NCBI GenBank assembly: GCA_964529265.1
Contig: CAZGVW010000092.1
Span: 1 to 60,415 of the forward strand
Direction of reading: 5' to 3'
DNA length: 60,415 nt
DNA from: CAZGVW01 sp964529265
Lineage (GTDB): Bacteria; Planctomycetota; Phycisphaerae; Phycisphaerales; UBA1924
Shown here piece after piece: positions 52,050 through 60,415 of this stretch. The translations under genes were made by a program, and so were the position numbers. Within the stretch, counting starts at the first letter, position 1, and the number at the start of each line of letters is the position of its first letter. Under the pieces are notes generated by a model. The model worked only from the letters and a program-made list of their open reading frames with translations. It had not been told where the DNA came from and made no database searches.

Positions 52050-52946
52050 ATGGAGTGGTGGCAGGCGGTCATCCTGGGGCTGGTCGAGGGGATCACGGAG
52101 TATCTGCCCGTGAGTTCGACCGGGCATCTCATCATTGCGTCATCGTTGATGGGGCTGGATGAGCCGCCTGAAGTGAAGAACGCGGTGGACGCGTTCAACA
52201 TCGTGATCCAGGGGGGCGCGATCCTGGCGGTGCTGGGGCTGTACCGGGTGCGGGTGATGCGGATGATCGCGGGCGTCTTCGGGCGCGACCCGGCGGGGCG
52301 GCGGCTGGCGGTGCACCTTTTCATCGCGTTCCTGCCCGCGGCGGTTCTGGGCGTGCGGCTCGACGATTGGATCGAGGCGCGGCTGTTTCACCCGGTTCCG
52401 GTGCTCGCGGCGCTGCTGCTGGGCGGGGTGTGGATGATCTGGCTGGGGCGCGGGCGGCGCACGCACGTGAGCGTGGAGGAAGGGGAGGATCATCATCCCG
52501 GCGCGAGCCCGCAGAAGGGGATCGAGGACATCACGTGGCGCACGGCGCTCGGGATCGGCTTGTTCCAGGTGGTGGCGATGTGGCCGGGGACGAGCCGCTC
52601 GATGATGACGATCGCGGGGGGCACGCTGCTGGGGATGAAGCCGAAGGACGCCGCGGAGTTTTCGTTCCTGCTCGGTCTGCCGACGCTGGGCGGGGCGTGC
52701 GTTTACAAACTGGCGAAGAATCTGAAGCGGGCGGAGGAGAGCGGGGGGGAGAACCTGTTCGAGCAGCTGGGCGTGGCGGCGGTGGTGATCGGGCTGGTGG
52801 TGGCGACGGTGTCAGCCGCGGTGGCGGTGCGTTGGCTGGTGGCGTTCCTGAACCGGCACGGTCTGGCGGCGTTCGGGTGGTATCGCGTGGGGTTGTGCGC
52901 GGTGATGGGGGGGCTGGTTCTGGCGGGGGTTGTGACGATCGGGTGA
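52050..52946 (+). CDS. uppP: Undecaprenyl-diphosphate phosphatase
   Basis: UppP (BacA) recycles the lipid carrier of cell-wall synthesis. The protein has 298 residues and the ATG at 52050 follows GAGGAG. The two signature motifs are present: EGITEYLPVSSTGHLII near the start and P-G-T-S-R-S-M-M-T-I in the middle. The protein has eight or so membrane spans. An extra His/Glu-rich cytoplasmic loop (VEEGEDHHPG) appears in the centre. It converges with the ABC permease gene, with 9 bp between the stops. Confidence 0.96.
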   Translation: MEWWQAVILGLVEGITEYLPVSSTGHLIIASSLMGLDEPPEVKNAVDAFNIVIQGGAILAVLGLYRVRVMRMIAGVFGRDPAGRRLAVHLFIAFLPAAVLGVRLDDWIEARLFHPVPVLAALLLGGVWMIWLGRGRRTHVSVEEGEDHHPGASPQKGIEDITWRTALGIGLFQVVAMWPGTSRSMMTIAGGTLLGMKPKDAAEFSFLLGLPTLGGACVYKLAKNLKRAEESGGENLFEQLGVAAVVIGLVVATVSAAVAVRWLVAFLNRHGLAAFGWYRVGLCAVMGGLVLAGVVTIG

Positions 52947-52955
52947 ACGCGCGGC

Positions 52956-54333
52956 TCAGGAATATCGCAGCCACTTGATCATGCCCATGAGCGTGGGCGG
53001 CTTGCCGTACATGAGGACGCCGAGGCGGAAGATCTTCGCGGCGGCCCAGGTGAAGACGATCATGCCGGCGAGACCGACGATGGTCGTGGCGATCATCTGC
53101 CACAAGGGCACGGGGTCGCCGATCTGGCTGACGCGCATGGACATGACGAGCGGCATGAAGGGCGGGATGAAGGAGAGGATCTGCGTGATGATCGAGTGCG
53201 GGTTGCTGAAGCCCAGGAAGACGGCGAGGTAGAAGACGAGGATGATGATGCCGAGGACGGGGCCCTGAAGGGCCTGAGCCTCGCGGATTTCGGTGACGGC
53301 GGCGCCGATCGAGGCCATGATGGCCGCGAACATGAAATAGCCCATCAGGAAGTAGACGACCTGCCACAGGATGATGCTGAGCGGGATCTGGTCGAGCACG
53401 TTGAACTGCTTCGCGGCGAGGAGGCCGACGCCGCCGTAGATGACGATGGTGAGGAGGCCGACAAGGCCCTGGCCGACGATCTTGCCGGTCATGAGCTGCA
53501 GCGGCGAGACGGCGGAGAGGAGCACCTCCATGACGCGGGAGGATTTCTCCTCGATGGTGCTCATCATGAGGTACTGGGCGCCGGTGAAGATGGCGGTGAA
53601 GAGCAGGACCATGAAGATGACGGGCATGAGGCGGAGGAAGACGTCGTTGCTCTTCGTCTCGCCGGTGGCGGTGACGGCGGTGCTTTCGGCGCGGGGGCGC
53701 TCGGCGATGGTGCGCACCAGGCTGCGGTCGATCTCGGCTTCGGTGTAGCGGCGATCGACGATGGCCTCGCCGACGGTGTCGCCGATTTCGTCGCGGAAGC
53801 GGGCCTTGAGGTTCTCGTTGAAGAAGACCTGGAACTTCGCGTCGTCGGTCGGCTTGAGGCCGTCGAGGCCGACGACGGTGAGGGCGAGAAGGTCGCCATG
53901 ACGCACGCGCTGCTTCTGGGCTTCGAGGTCGGTGTCGGCGGCGAGCGATTCGACGGTGACTTCGGGGGGCGGTGGGAGCGCGGCTTCGGTCTGCTCGCTG
54001 ATCGCCTCCGGCGAGCCGGCCGCGGCGGCGACGGGGAAATCGGCCTGGATGCGCGCGATGGCGCGCTCGCGGGCCTTTTTCTGTTCTTCGCGGTCGTGCT
54101 TGATGAAATCCGGGTTGAAACGGCGCGCAATGGCGGGCGCGAGGGATTGATCGGGCGTGGTGTCGATGACGGCGATGGTTCCGACCAGCGGCTCCGGCTT
54201 CTCATCGAAGAGGCCGCTGGCGAAGGCGACGCCGAGGACGGCGTAGACCACGGCGGGGAGGACGACCACGCCGACGATGAAGGCCTTGGTCATCGCCGTG
54301 GCCTTGAACTCGCGGACGGCGGTGAGGATCACG

Positions 54334-54341
<8 letters not shown>
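52956..54341 (-). CDS. ABC-2 type exporter permease (NatB-like)
   Basis: The protein has 461 residues. An N-terminal helix (AFIVGVVVLPAVVYAVLGVAF) is followed by a large extracytoplasmic domain (about 45-240) and five C-terminal helices (starting LMPVIFMVLLFTAIFTGAQY, with EEKSSRVMEVLLSAVSPLQLM before the next), typical of NatB/ABC-2 permeases. It works with the ATPase encoded just upstream. The two genes overlap by 8 bp (54334-54341). The substrate is not known. NatAB homologs export Na+ or, in relatives, peptides and lipids. Confidence 0.92.
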
Positions 54342-55320
<979 letters not shown>

Positions 55321-55683
55321 CGGGGTCTCCGTTTCTCTGATCGGCCGCCGTGGTTCGCCGCGGGGCCGGGCTCCCCAGACTACCGAATGGGAGGAGCGGG
55401 ATGCCGGGGGGGGCTCAGGCGGCCGAGCTTGCCGCGGCGGCGCAAGTGGCCGGGCGACGAGGGGTTCCGGAGGTTCCGGGGGGCTCCGGGGGGTTCTTGG
55501 GAAGCAGGGGGCAGGTTTTGCCGAGGGTAAGGGGGATAGCGCGGGGCGCCGATTCAATCATCCACATTTGCGGAAATATGGATGATCGCCGGTTGCGGCA
55601 GGGGCGACGGGGCCCTAGCATCCGCCCGCCGCGGGGATGGGTGCGGTTGCCGACTCCCGGCGCGGTGAGCATGGAGGGCCCGA
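55321..55683. other. Divergent intergenic region ABC exporter / metH
   Basis: The 363-bp region is divergent. It holds G-rich runs (several GGGGGG between 55405 and 55510), the palindrome at 55557-55586 described separately and the metH Shine-Dalgarno (GGAGG). No cobalamin, SAM or SAH riboswitch signature was recognised by eye. A 44-codon frame starting at the ATG of the palindrome runs over the metH start but has no Shine-Dalgarno. Confidence 0.5.
55557..55586 (+). promoter_or_regulatory. AT-rich inverted repeat upstream of metH
   Basis: Two 13-base arms (55557-55569 and 55574-55586) match at 12 of 13 positions around a GCGG centre. The arms are ATCATCCA-C-ATTT and its complement with one C/A mismatch. 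The element is AT-rich in an otherwise very GC-rich region, about 98 bp before the metH start. It could be an operator, for example one overlapping a promoter (TTCAAT at 55553-55558 and AATATG at 55575-55580, 16 bp apart), or an RNA hairpin. Its function is unknown. Confidence 0.5.
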
Positions 55684-58600
55684 ATGCGCAGCCAGCTGCT
55701 GAAGGCGCTTGACCAACGCGTGCTGTTCCTCGACGGCGCGATGGGCACGTCGCTGCACAAGTGCCCGTGCGACCTGGAGCGGGACTACCTGGGTCGCGAA
55801 AACTGTGTGGACATTCTGTCCGTGACGCGGCCGGAGGTGATCGGGCAGATTCACGAATCGTTTCTGAGGGTTGGAGCGGACGCGGTCGAGACGAACACGT
55901 TCGGCGCGACGAAACTGGTGTTCGCGGAGTTCGACCTGGTCGAGCGCACTCGGGAGGTGAACCGCGTGGCCGCGGAGGTGGCGCGGGCGGCGTGCGATGC
56001 GCACTCGACGCCCGACAAGCCTCGGTTCGTGTTCGGCTCGATGGGCCCGGGCACGAAACTGGTGACGCTCGGGCACACGACATGGGAGGAGATGCTGGAT
56101 TCGTACGCGGAGCAGGCGCGCGGACTGCTGGAGGGCGGTGCGGATGCGCTGCTCATCGAGACGTGCCAGGATCTGCTTCAGGTGAAGTGCGCGGTGAACG
56201 CGTGTCTGCGCGCGTTGGAGGAAACGGGCTCCTCGCCGGAGCGGATTCCGATCTTCGTCAGCGTGACGATCGAGACGACGGGGACGATGCTGCTGGGGAC
56301 GGAGATTGCCGCGGCGGCGCAGGCGCTGCGGGGTTTTCCGATCGCGGGGCTCGGCCTGAACTGCGCCACCGGCCCGGTGGAGATGGCGGAGCACCTGCGG
56401 TGGCTGGCGCTGCACTGGGACCGGTTCATCAGCGTCGTGCCCAACGCGGGGCTGCCGGCGCTGGTGGAGGGGCGCACGGAGTATCCGTTGGGGCCTGAGC
56501 CTTTCGCGGAGACGCTGGCGCGGTTTGTCGATGTGGACGGGGTCAACATCGTCGGCGGGTGCTGCGGGACCACGCCGGAGCACATCGCGGCGCTTGTGAA
56601 GAGAGTGGGGGAGGGGCGGCCGGCAAAAGTGGAGAAGCGGCCGTGGAAGCGCGGCTGCTCCTCGCTCTATTCGCCCGTGGAGTTCCGGCAGGATGCCTCG
56701 TTCCTCATCGTGGGCGAGCGGACGAACACGAACGGTTCGCGCCAGTTCAAGCGGCTGCTGAACGAGGAGGATTGGGACGGCACGGTGTCGATGGCGAAGG
56801 ACCTCGTGCGCGACGGCAGCCACGTGCTGGACGTATGCGTGGATTTCGTCGGGCGCAACGGTCCGCGCGACATGGAGGAAGTCGTTCGGCGCTTCGCGCG
56901 GCAGGTGACTGCGCCGTTGATGATCGATTCCACGCAGATCGACGTCATGGAGGCGGGCCTGAAGCACACCGGCGGCAAGTGCATCATCAACTCGATGAAT
57001 CTGGAGGATGGCGAGGAGAAACTGGCGAGCATCTGCGAACTGGCCCGCACGTACGGCGCGGCGGTGGTGGCGGGGACCATCGATGAGGATCCGCAGGAGG
57101 CCATGGGCAAGACCGCGGCCCGCAAGATCGCGATCGCGGAGCGCATCCACGACCTCGCGGTGAACAAGCACGGCCTCGCGCCGGAGGACATCTTCTTCGA
57201 TGCGCTCGTGTTGCCGGTGACCACCGGCGTGGAGGCCGACCGCCGCCTCGCCCTCGAAACCGTTGAAGGCGTGCGCCTGATCTCGGAGCGCCTGCCGCGC
57301 TGCAACACGATCCTCGGCGTCTCCAACGTCAGTTTCGGTCTGAAGCCGGCCGCGAGAATCGTGCTGAACTCCGTGTTCCTGCACGAGTGCGCGGAGGCCG
57401 GGCTCACTTCCGCAATCGTGCACGCCTCGAAGATCCTGCCGCGGACGAAGATCGACGATGCGCGGTGGAGCGCCGCGCTCGACCTCATCTACGACCGCCG
57501 GCGCGAGGGCTTCGATCCGCTCCAGGCGTTCATCGCGCTCTTCCCCGACGACGAGGAAGCCGGCGGCGCCAAGAAAGCCGCGCTCGAAGACCTCCCGCTC
57601 GAAGACCGCCTGCGCCGCCACATCATCGATGGTGAGAAGCGCAACCTCCAGGCCACGCTCGATGAAGCCCTCACGAAGCACGAGGCGCTTTCCATCGTCA
57701 ACGACCACCTCCTCGACGGTATGAAGACCGTGGGCGAACTCTTCGGCCGCGGCGAGATGCAGCTGCCCTTCGTGCTCCAGAGCGCGGAGGTGATGAAAGC
57801 CGCGGTGCTGCACCTCGAGCCGCACATGCCGAAGGTCGAGGGCAAGCGCCGGGGCCGCATCGTGCTCGCGACCGTGCAGGGCGACGTGCACGACATCGGC
57901 AAGAACCTCGTGGACATCATCCTCTCCAACAACGGCTACGAGGTCGTCAACCTCGGGATCAAGCAGCCGATTTCGGCCATCCTCACCGCGCTCGCCACGC
58001 ACGAGGCCGACGCCGTCGGCATGTCCGGCCTGCTCGTGAAATCCGTCGCGGTCATGCAGGAGAATCTTCGCGAGATGACCGCCCGCGGCGTCTCCGCGCC
58101 CGTGCTCCTGGGCGGCGCAGCGCTCACTCGCCACTACTGCGAGACTGAACTCCGCCGGACCTACGACACCGGCCGCGTCTACTACGGGCGCGACGCCTTC
58201 GAGGGCCTGCGCCTCATGAACGAGATCACCGCCGGCCGGCTCGAATCGCTCGAATCCGAGATCGAGGAGCGCCTCGGCAAGCGCGCCCGCGCCGATGCGG
58301 TCGCCGGCTCCTCGCGCATCGACCGCCTCATGGCCGCGAACGCCGCGGCGAAGCGCACGGCGCAGCCGGAAGACGGCCTCGCCGTCGCCGCATCATCCGC
58401 CCGCAGCCCAGCCGCCGCGGCTGCCGTCGCCGCCCGCAGCAGCGTCACGCAGGACGTCGAGATCCCCGCACCGCCCTTCCTCGGCTCGCGCGTCGTCACC
58501 GATGTCCCGCTCGAAGCGATCTATCCTTTCATCAACACGATCGCCCTCTTCCGCGGCCAGTGGCAGTTCAAACGCGGCAAGATGACCGATGAGGAGCACG

Positions 58601-59256
58601 AGGAGATGATCGTCCGTGAGGTGGAGCCGATCTTCGCCCGCCTCAAGGAGCAGTGCCGCACGGAGCGCATCCTGCAGCCCGCCGTGGTCTACGGCTACTA
58701 CCCCGTGGCCAGCGACGGCGACGATCTCATCGTCTTCTCCCCTGACAACCGCGATCGCGAGATCGAGCGCTTCTCGTTCCCGCGACAGCCCGATCGCAAG
58801 CGCCTCTGCATCTCCGATTTCTTCCGCTCCGTCGATTCCGGCGAGCGTGACATCCTCGGCCTCCACTGCGTGACCATGGGCCACGAAGTCTCTCGCCGCT
58901 CGCGCGAACTCTTCGAGCGCAACGACTATCGCGAATACCTCTACCTCCATGGCATGGGTGTCGAATGCGCCGAGGCGCTCGCCGAGATGTGGCACAAGCG
59001 CATGCGCCAGGAACTCGGGATCGCGGGCGACGATTCGCCGCGCATCCGCGAACTCTTCACGCAGCACTACCGCGGCTCGCGCTACTCCTTCGGCTACCCC
59101 GCCTGCCCCGACATGAGCGACCAGGAGCGCCTCTTCCGCCTTCTGCGGCCGGAGCGCATCGGCTGCGAACTCACGGACAACTGGCAGATCGTGCCGGAGC
59201 AGAGCACGAGCGCCATCATCGTCCACCATCCCGAGGCGAAGTACTTCAGCGTGTGA
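55684..59256 (+). CDS. metH: Cobalamin-dependent methionine synthase
   Basis: The protein has 1190 residues; the ATG at 55684 lies 7 nt after GGAGG. It transfers the methyl group of methyltetrahydrofolate to homocysteine via cobalamin. All four modules are present: homocysteine domain (D-G-A-M-G-T at the start, zinc Cys in G-L-N-C and G-G-C-C-G-T), folate-binding TIM barrel (from VGERTNTNGSRQFK), B12 cap and binding domain (D-V-H-D-I-G-K-N with the cobalt-ligand His), and SAM reactivation domain (FGYPACPDMSDQERLF). A Ser/Ala-rich linker precedes the activation domain. It follows the intergenic palindrome and ends with a hairpin at 59460. Confidence 0.97.
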   Translation: MRSQLLKALDQRVLFLDGAMGTSLHKCPCDLERDYLGRENCVDILSVTRPEVIGQIHESFLRVGADAVETNTFGATKLVFAEFDLVERTREVNRVAAEVARAACDAHSTPDKPRFVFGSMGPGTKLVTLGHTTWEEMLDSYAEQARGLLEGGADALLIETCQDLLQVKCAVNACLRALEETGSSPERIPIFVSVTIETTGTMLLGTEIAAAAQALRGFPIAGLGLNCATGPVEMAEHLRWLALHWDRFISVVPNAGLPALVEGRTEYPLGPEPFAETLARFVDVDGVNIVGGCCGTTPEHIAALVKRVGEGRPAKVEKRPWKRGCSSLYSPVEFRQDASFLIVGERTNTNGSRQFKRLLNEEDWDGTVSMAKDLVRDGSHVLDVCVDFVGRNGPRDMEEVVRRFARQVTAPLMIDSTQIDVMEAGLKHTGGKCIINSMNLEDGEEKLASICELARTYGAAVVAGTIDEDPQEAMGKTAARKIAIAERIHDLAVNKHGLAPEDIFFDALVLPVTTGVEADRRLALETVEGVRLISERLPRCNTILGVSNVSFGLKPAARIVLNSVFLHECAEAGLTSAIVHASKILPRTKIDDARWSAALDLIYDRRREGFDPLQAFIALFPDDEEAGGAKKAALEDLPLEDRLRRHIIDGEKRNLQATLDEALTKHEALSIVNDHLLDGMKTVGELFGRGEMQLPFVLQSAEVMKAAVLHLEPHMPKVEGKRRGRIVLATVQGDVHDIGKNLVDIILSNNGYEVVNLGIKQPISAILTALATHEADAVGMSGLLVKSVAVMQENLREMTARGVSAPVLLGGAALTRHYCETELRRTYDTGRVYYGRDAFEGLRLMNEITAGRLESLESEIEERLGKRARADAVAGSSRIDRLMAANAAAKRTAQPEDGLAVAASSARSPAAAAAVAARSSVTQDVEIPAPPFLGSRVVTDVPLEAIYPFINTIALFRGQWQFKRGKMTDEEHEEMIVREVEPIFARLKEQCRTERILQPAVVYGYYPVASDGDDLIVFSPDNRDREIERFSFPRQPDRKRLCISDFFRSVDSGERDILGLHCVTMGHEVSRRSRELFERNDYREYLYLHGMGVECAEALAEMWHKRMRQELGIAGDDSPRIRELFTQHYRGSRYSFGYPACPDMSDQERLFRLLRPERIGCELTDNWQIVPEQSTSAIIVHHPEAKYFSV

Positions 59257-59685
59257 CTCCGCCCGGGCCCCCCGCGCCGCTTCCGCAGGAATCTCGCCCG
59301 CCCGCGCCCGTTCCCCCGCGGGACGACGTTTACCCGTCTGTAGGGCGTCCACGCGGGCCCGGCCTTCCTCCTGAGGCGAGCGACCCGCACCCCCCTGCCT
59401 GATCTGTTCCGGCGGCCTTGCGGTCTCGACCACTCCCTCCTCCGCAACCCCGCCGATGCAAGCCGCCGGTCCTCTCCCAGGTCCGGCGGCTTGACTTTCC
59501 GCACCGGCCCCCCGGCTCCCCGCAGGCCGAGGAATTCCAGCGATTTTCCCCGCCTCCCGCCGCCGCCACCTTGGTAAAATCAACATGTTGCGACCGCCGG
59601 GCCCTTTCCAGCCCGGTGGGCCCGCCTACCGTCCTCCGGACGGCGCGGGTTCCGGGTGATTGACTGCTCGAAAGAGAGGTGGTCG
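59257..59685. other. Intergenic region metH / exported protein
   Basis: The 429-bp gap contains a probable terminator (59460-59500) and, nearer the next gene, an AT-rich patch with TAAAAT (59575-59580) as a possible -10 plus the palindrome CAACATGTTG (59582-59591), which could be an operator. The remaining DNA is Pro/Arg-like GC-rich sequence without a recognisable gene. Confidence 0.45.
59460..59500 (+). terminator. Candidate metH terminator
   Basis: A perfect 10-bp stem (59460-59469 with 59483-59492) is followed by TTGACTTTCC. It lies about 200 bp after the metH stop. The weak T-run lowers confidence. Confidence 0.45.
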
Positions 59686-60415
59686 ATGCGGACACGGATG
59701 CTGAAGATCGGCCTGATGGCCGGCGCAGCCGCGGCTATGGGCGCGCTCGTCGCTCCCGCCGTTGCGGGCGGTTCATGCGGCTCGGTGCGGATCGGTTTCG
59801 GTGGCCACTCTGGACATCATGGCCATCACAGCCACAGCGGTTTCAGCGTGGGCATCGGGTTCGGAAGCCGCGGCTGCGGGAAGTTCTACAGCGGCGGCCA
59901 CTACGTCGCCTACCCGCGCTCGTATGGCTGCCGGCCCACCGGCAGGTATTACCCATCCTGCCCCACCGTGGTGACATACAGAAGCACCGGGCGCACCACG
60001 CACTACGGCCGGCCGTATTCCTACGGCGGCTCATACTGCCGCTCCCACTTCGCGTATGACGATTGCGCGCCTTCCGTCGTCGTGATCGAGCGCGACTCCT
60101 CGCCGCCGCCGGTTCGCGTCGCGCCTCCGCCGCCGCAGAACAACATGTATCCGACCAACTCCATGCCCGGCGAGGTCCTGGAGCGGAACGATCCTCCCTA
60201 CAACGAATCGATGTACGACGCCCGCGAGCGCCAGATGCGCCTCGGCTGGGCGCTGCTGGGCGAGGGCAGCCCGGCCCGCGCGCAGCAGGTCTTCAGCGGC
60301 CTGTGCTCGAGCGATCTGAACAACGGCGTGCCCAAGATCGGCTACGCGATGTCCGCCGCGATGCAGGGCGACCACCGCACCGCAACCTGGGCGATGCGCC
60401 GCGCTTTCGGCATGG
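59686..60415 (+). CDS. Exported Gly/His/Tyr/Cys-rich protein, C-terminus cut by window edge
   Basis: The frame is open from the ATG at 59686 (AGAGG 7 nt upstream) to the right edge (243 codons). A signal peptide ends A-P-A-V-A-G. Residues about 30-125 are unusual: a His/Gly/Ser cluster (GGHSGHHGHHSHSG) followed by alternating Tyr, Gly and Cys. Such composition suggests a metal-binding or surface-spread segment. A Pro-rich bridge leads to a helical part from about residue 180 (ARERQMRLGWALLGEGSPARA, later YAMSAAMQGDHRTA) that looks like TPR-type repeats. The function is unknown and the end of the protein is missing. Confidence 0.75.
   Translation, partial: MRTRMLKIGLMAGAAAAMGALVAPAVAGGSCGSVRIGFGGHSGHHGHHSHSGFSVGIGFGSRGCGKFYSGGHYVAYPRSYGCRPTGRYYPSCPTVVTYRSTGRTTHYGRPYSYGGSYCRSHFAYDDCAPSVVVIERDSSPPPVRVAPPPPQNNMYPTNSMPGEVLERNDPPYNESMYDARERQMRLGWALLGEGSPARAQQVFSGLCSSDLNNGVPKIGYAMSAAMQGDHRTATWAMRRAFGM

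Noticed and set aside
55321..55683. Cobalamin, SAM or SAH riboswitch before metH
   Set aside because: No conserved core of these riboswitches was seen by eye. Only an AT-rich palindrome is present.
55615..58134. 839-residue minus-strand frame opposite metH
   Set aside because: It is an antisense shadow of a clear metH and covers its start region, with no motif of its own.

Overview
The window looks like a stretch of chromosome from a planctomycete, most likely of the class Phycisphaerae. The DNA is uniformly GC-rich with strong third-position bias, which is why it is full of long antisense shadow frames. Seven secreted proteins (one of them frameshifted) end in the Cys-bracketed dockerin-like tag with D-x-(T/N)-G-D-G and N-S-S-D-L-A motifs that is typical of Phycisphaerae. 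Other planctomycete hallmarks are a C-x-x-C-G-Y-D-L-R-G zinc ribbon, a PDZ protein with the usual HEAT-like leader, an ECF sigma factor coupled to a TPR Ser/Thr kinase, and a secretin-N-like periplasmic protein. No rRNA, tRNA, CRISPR array, transposase, integrase or phage gene was seen, so this is core or lineage-specific chromosome rather than an island.

Layout. 1-4155 (minus): tpiA, secG, yicC, a phosphotransferase and a secreted PDZ protein that runs off the left edge. 4569-16079 (plus apart from a sirtuin): a giant coiled-coil lipoprotein, an S10 peptidase, an alpha/beta hydrolase fused to an NTF2-like domain and overlapping a threonine aldolase, two tagged secreted proteins and a Bax-inhibitor-1 protein. 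16147-25313: a small NTF2-like protein, a DEAD-box helicase with a leader ORF, alr, a tagged secreted protein, mutY overlapping a NifU-N-like gene, and rpsA with its own promoter and terminator. 25435-38456: a possible 33-residue peptide, two periplasmic proteins, a tagged FG-GAP propeller, an ECF sigma/kinase pair, rimO, a tagged purple-acid-phosphatase-like enzyme and another tagged protein. 38620-45334 (plus): a large VWA membrane protein, an ECF sigma/anti-sigma pair and a secreted TPR protein. 45453-48489 (minus): an inactive-looking SUMF1-like protein coupled to a tagged gene carrying two single-base insertions. 48732-60415: a PocR/GAF/SpoIIE phosphatase, a hydrolase, a zinc-ribbon membrane protein, uppP, a two-gene ABC-2 exporter, metH with a striking palindrome in its 5' region, and a secreted Gly/His/Tyr/Cys-rich protein cut by the right edge.

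Housekeeping functions are translation (rpsA, rimO), secretion (secG), cell wall (alr, uppP), one-carbon metabolism (metH), DNA repair (mutY) and glycolysis (tpiA). They alternate with lineage-specific exported proteins and signalling genes. Several starts are GTG or TTG, chosen from Shine-Dalgarno position. Neighbours are often coupled by 4-8 bp overlaps (11150, 31051, 42577, 47413, 54334). The best candidates for undescribed biology are the shared exported tag family, the repeated coiled-coil lipoprotein, the helicase leader ORF, the small hydrophobic peptide beside rpsA and the metH palindrome.
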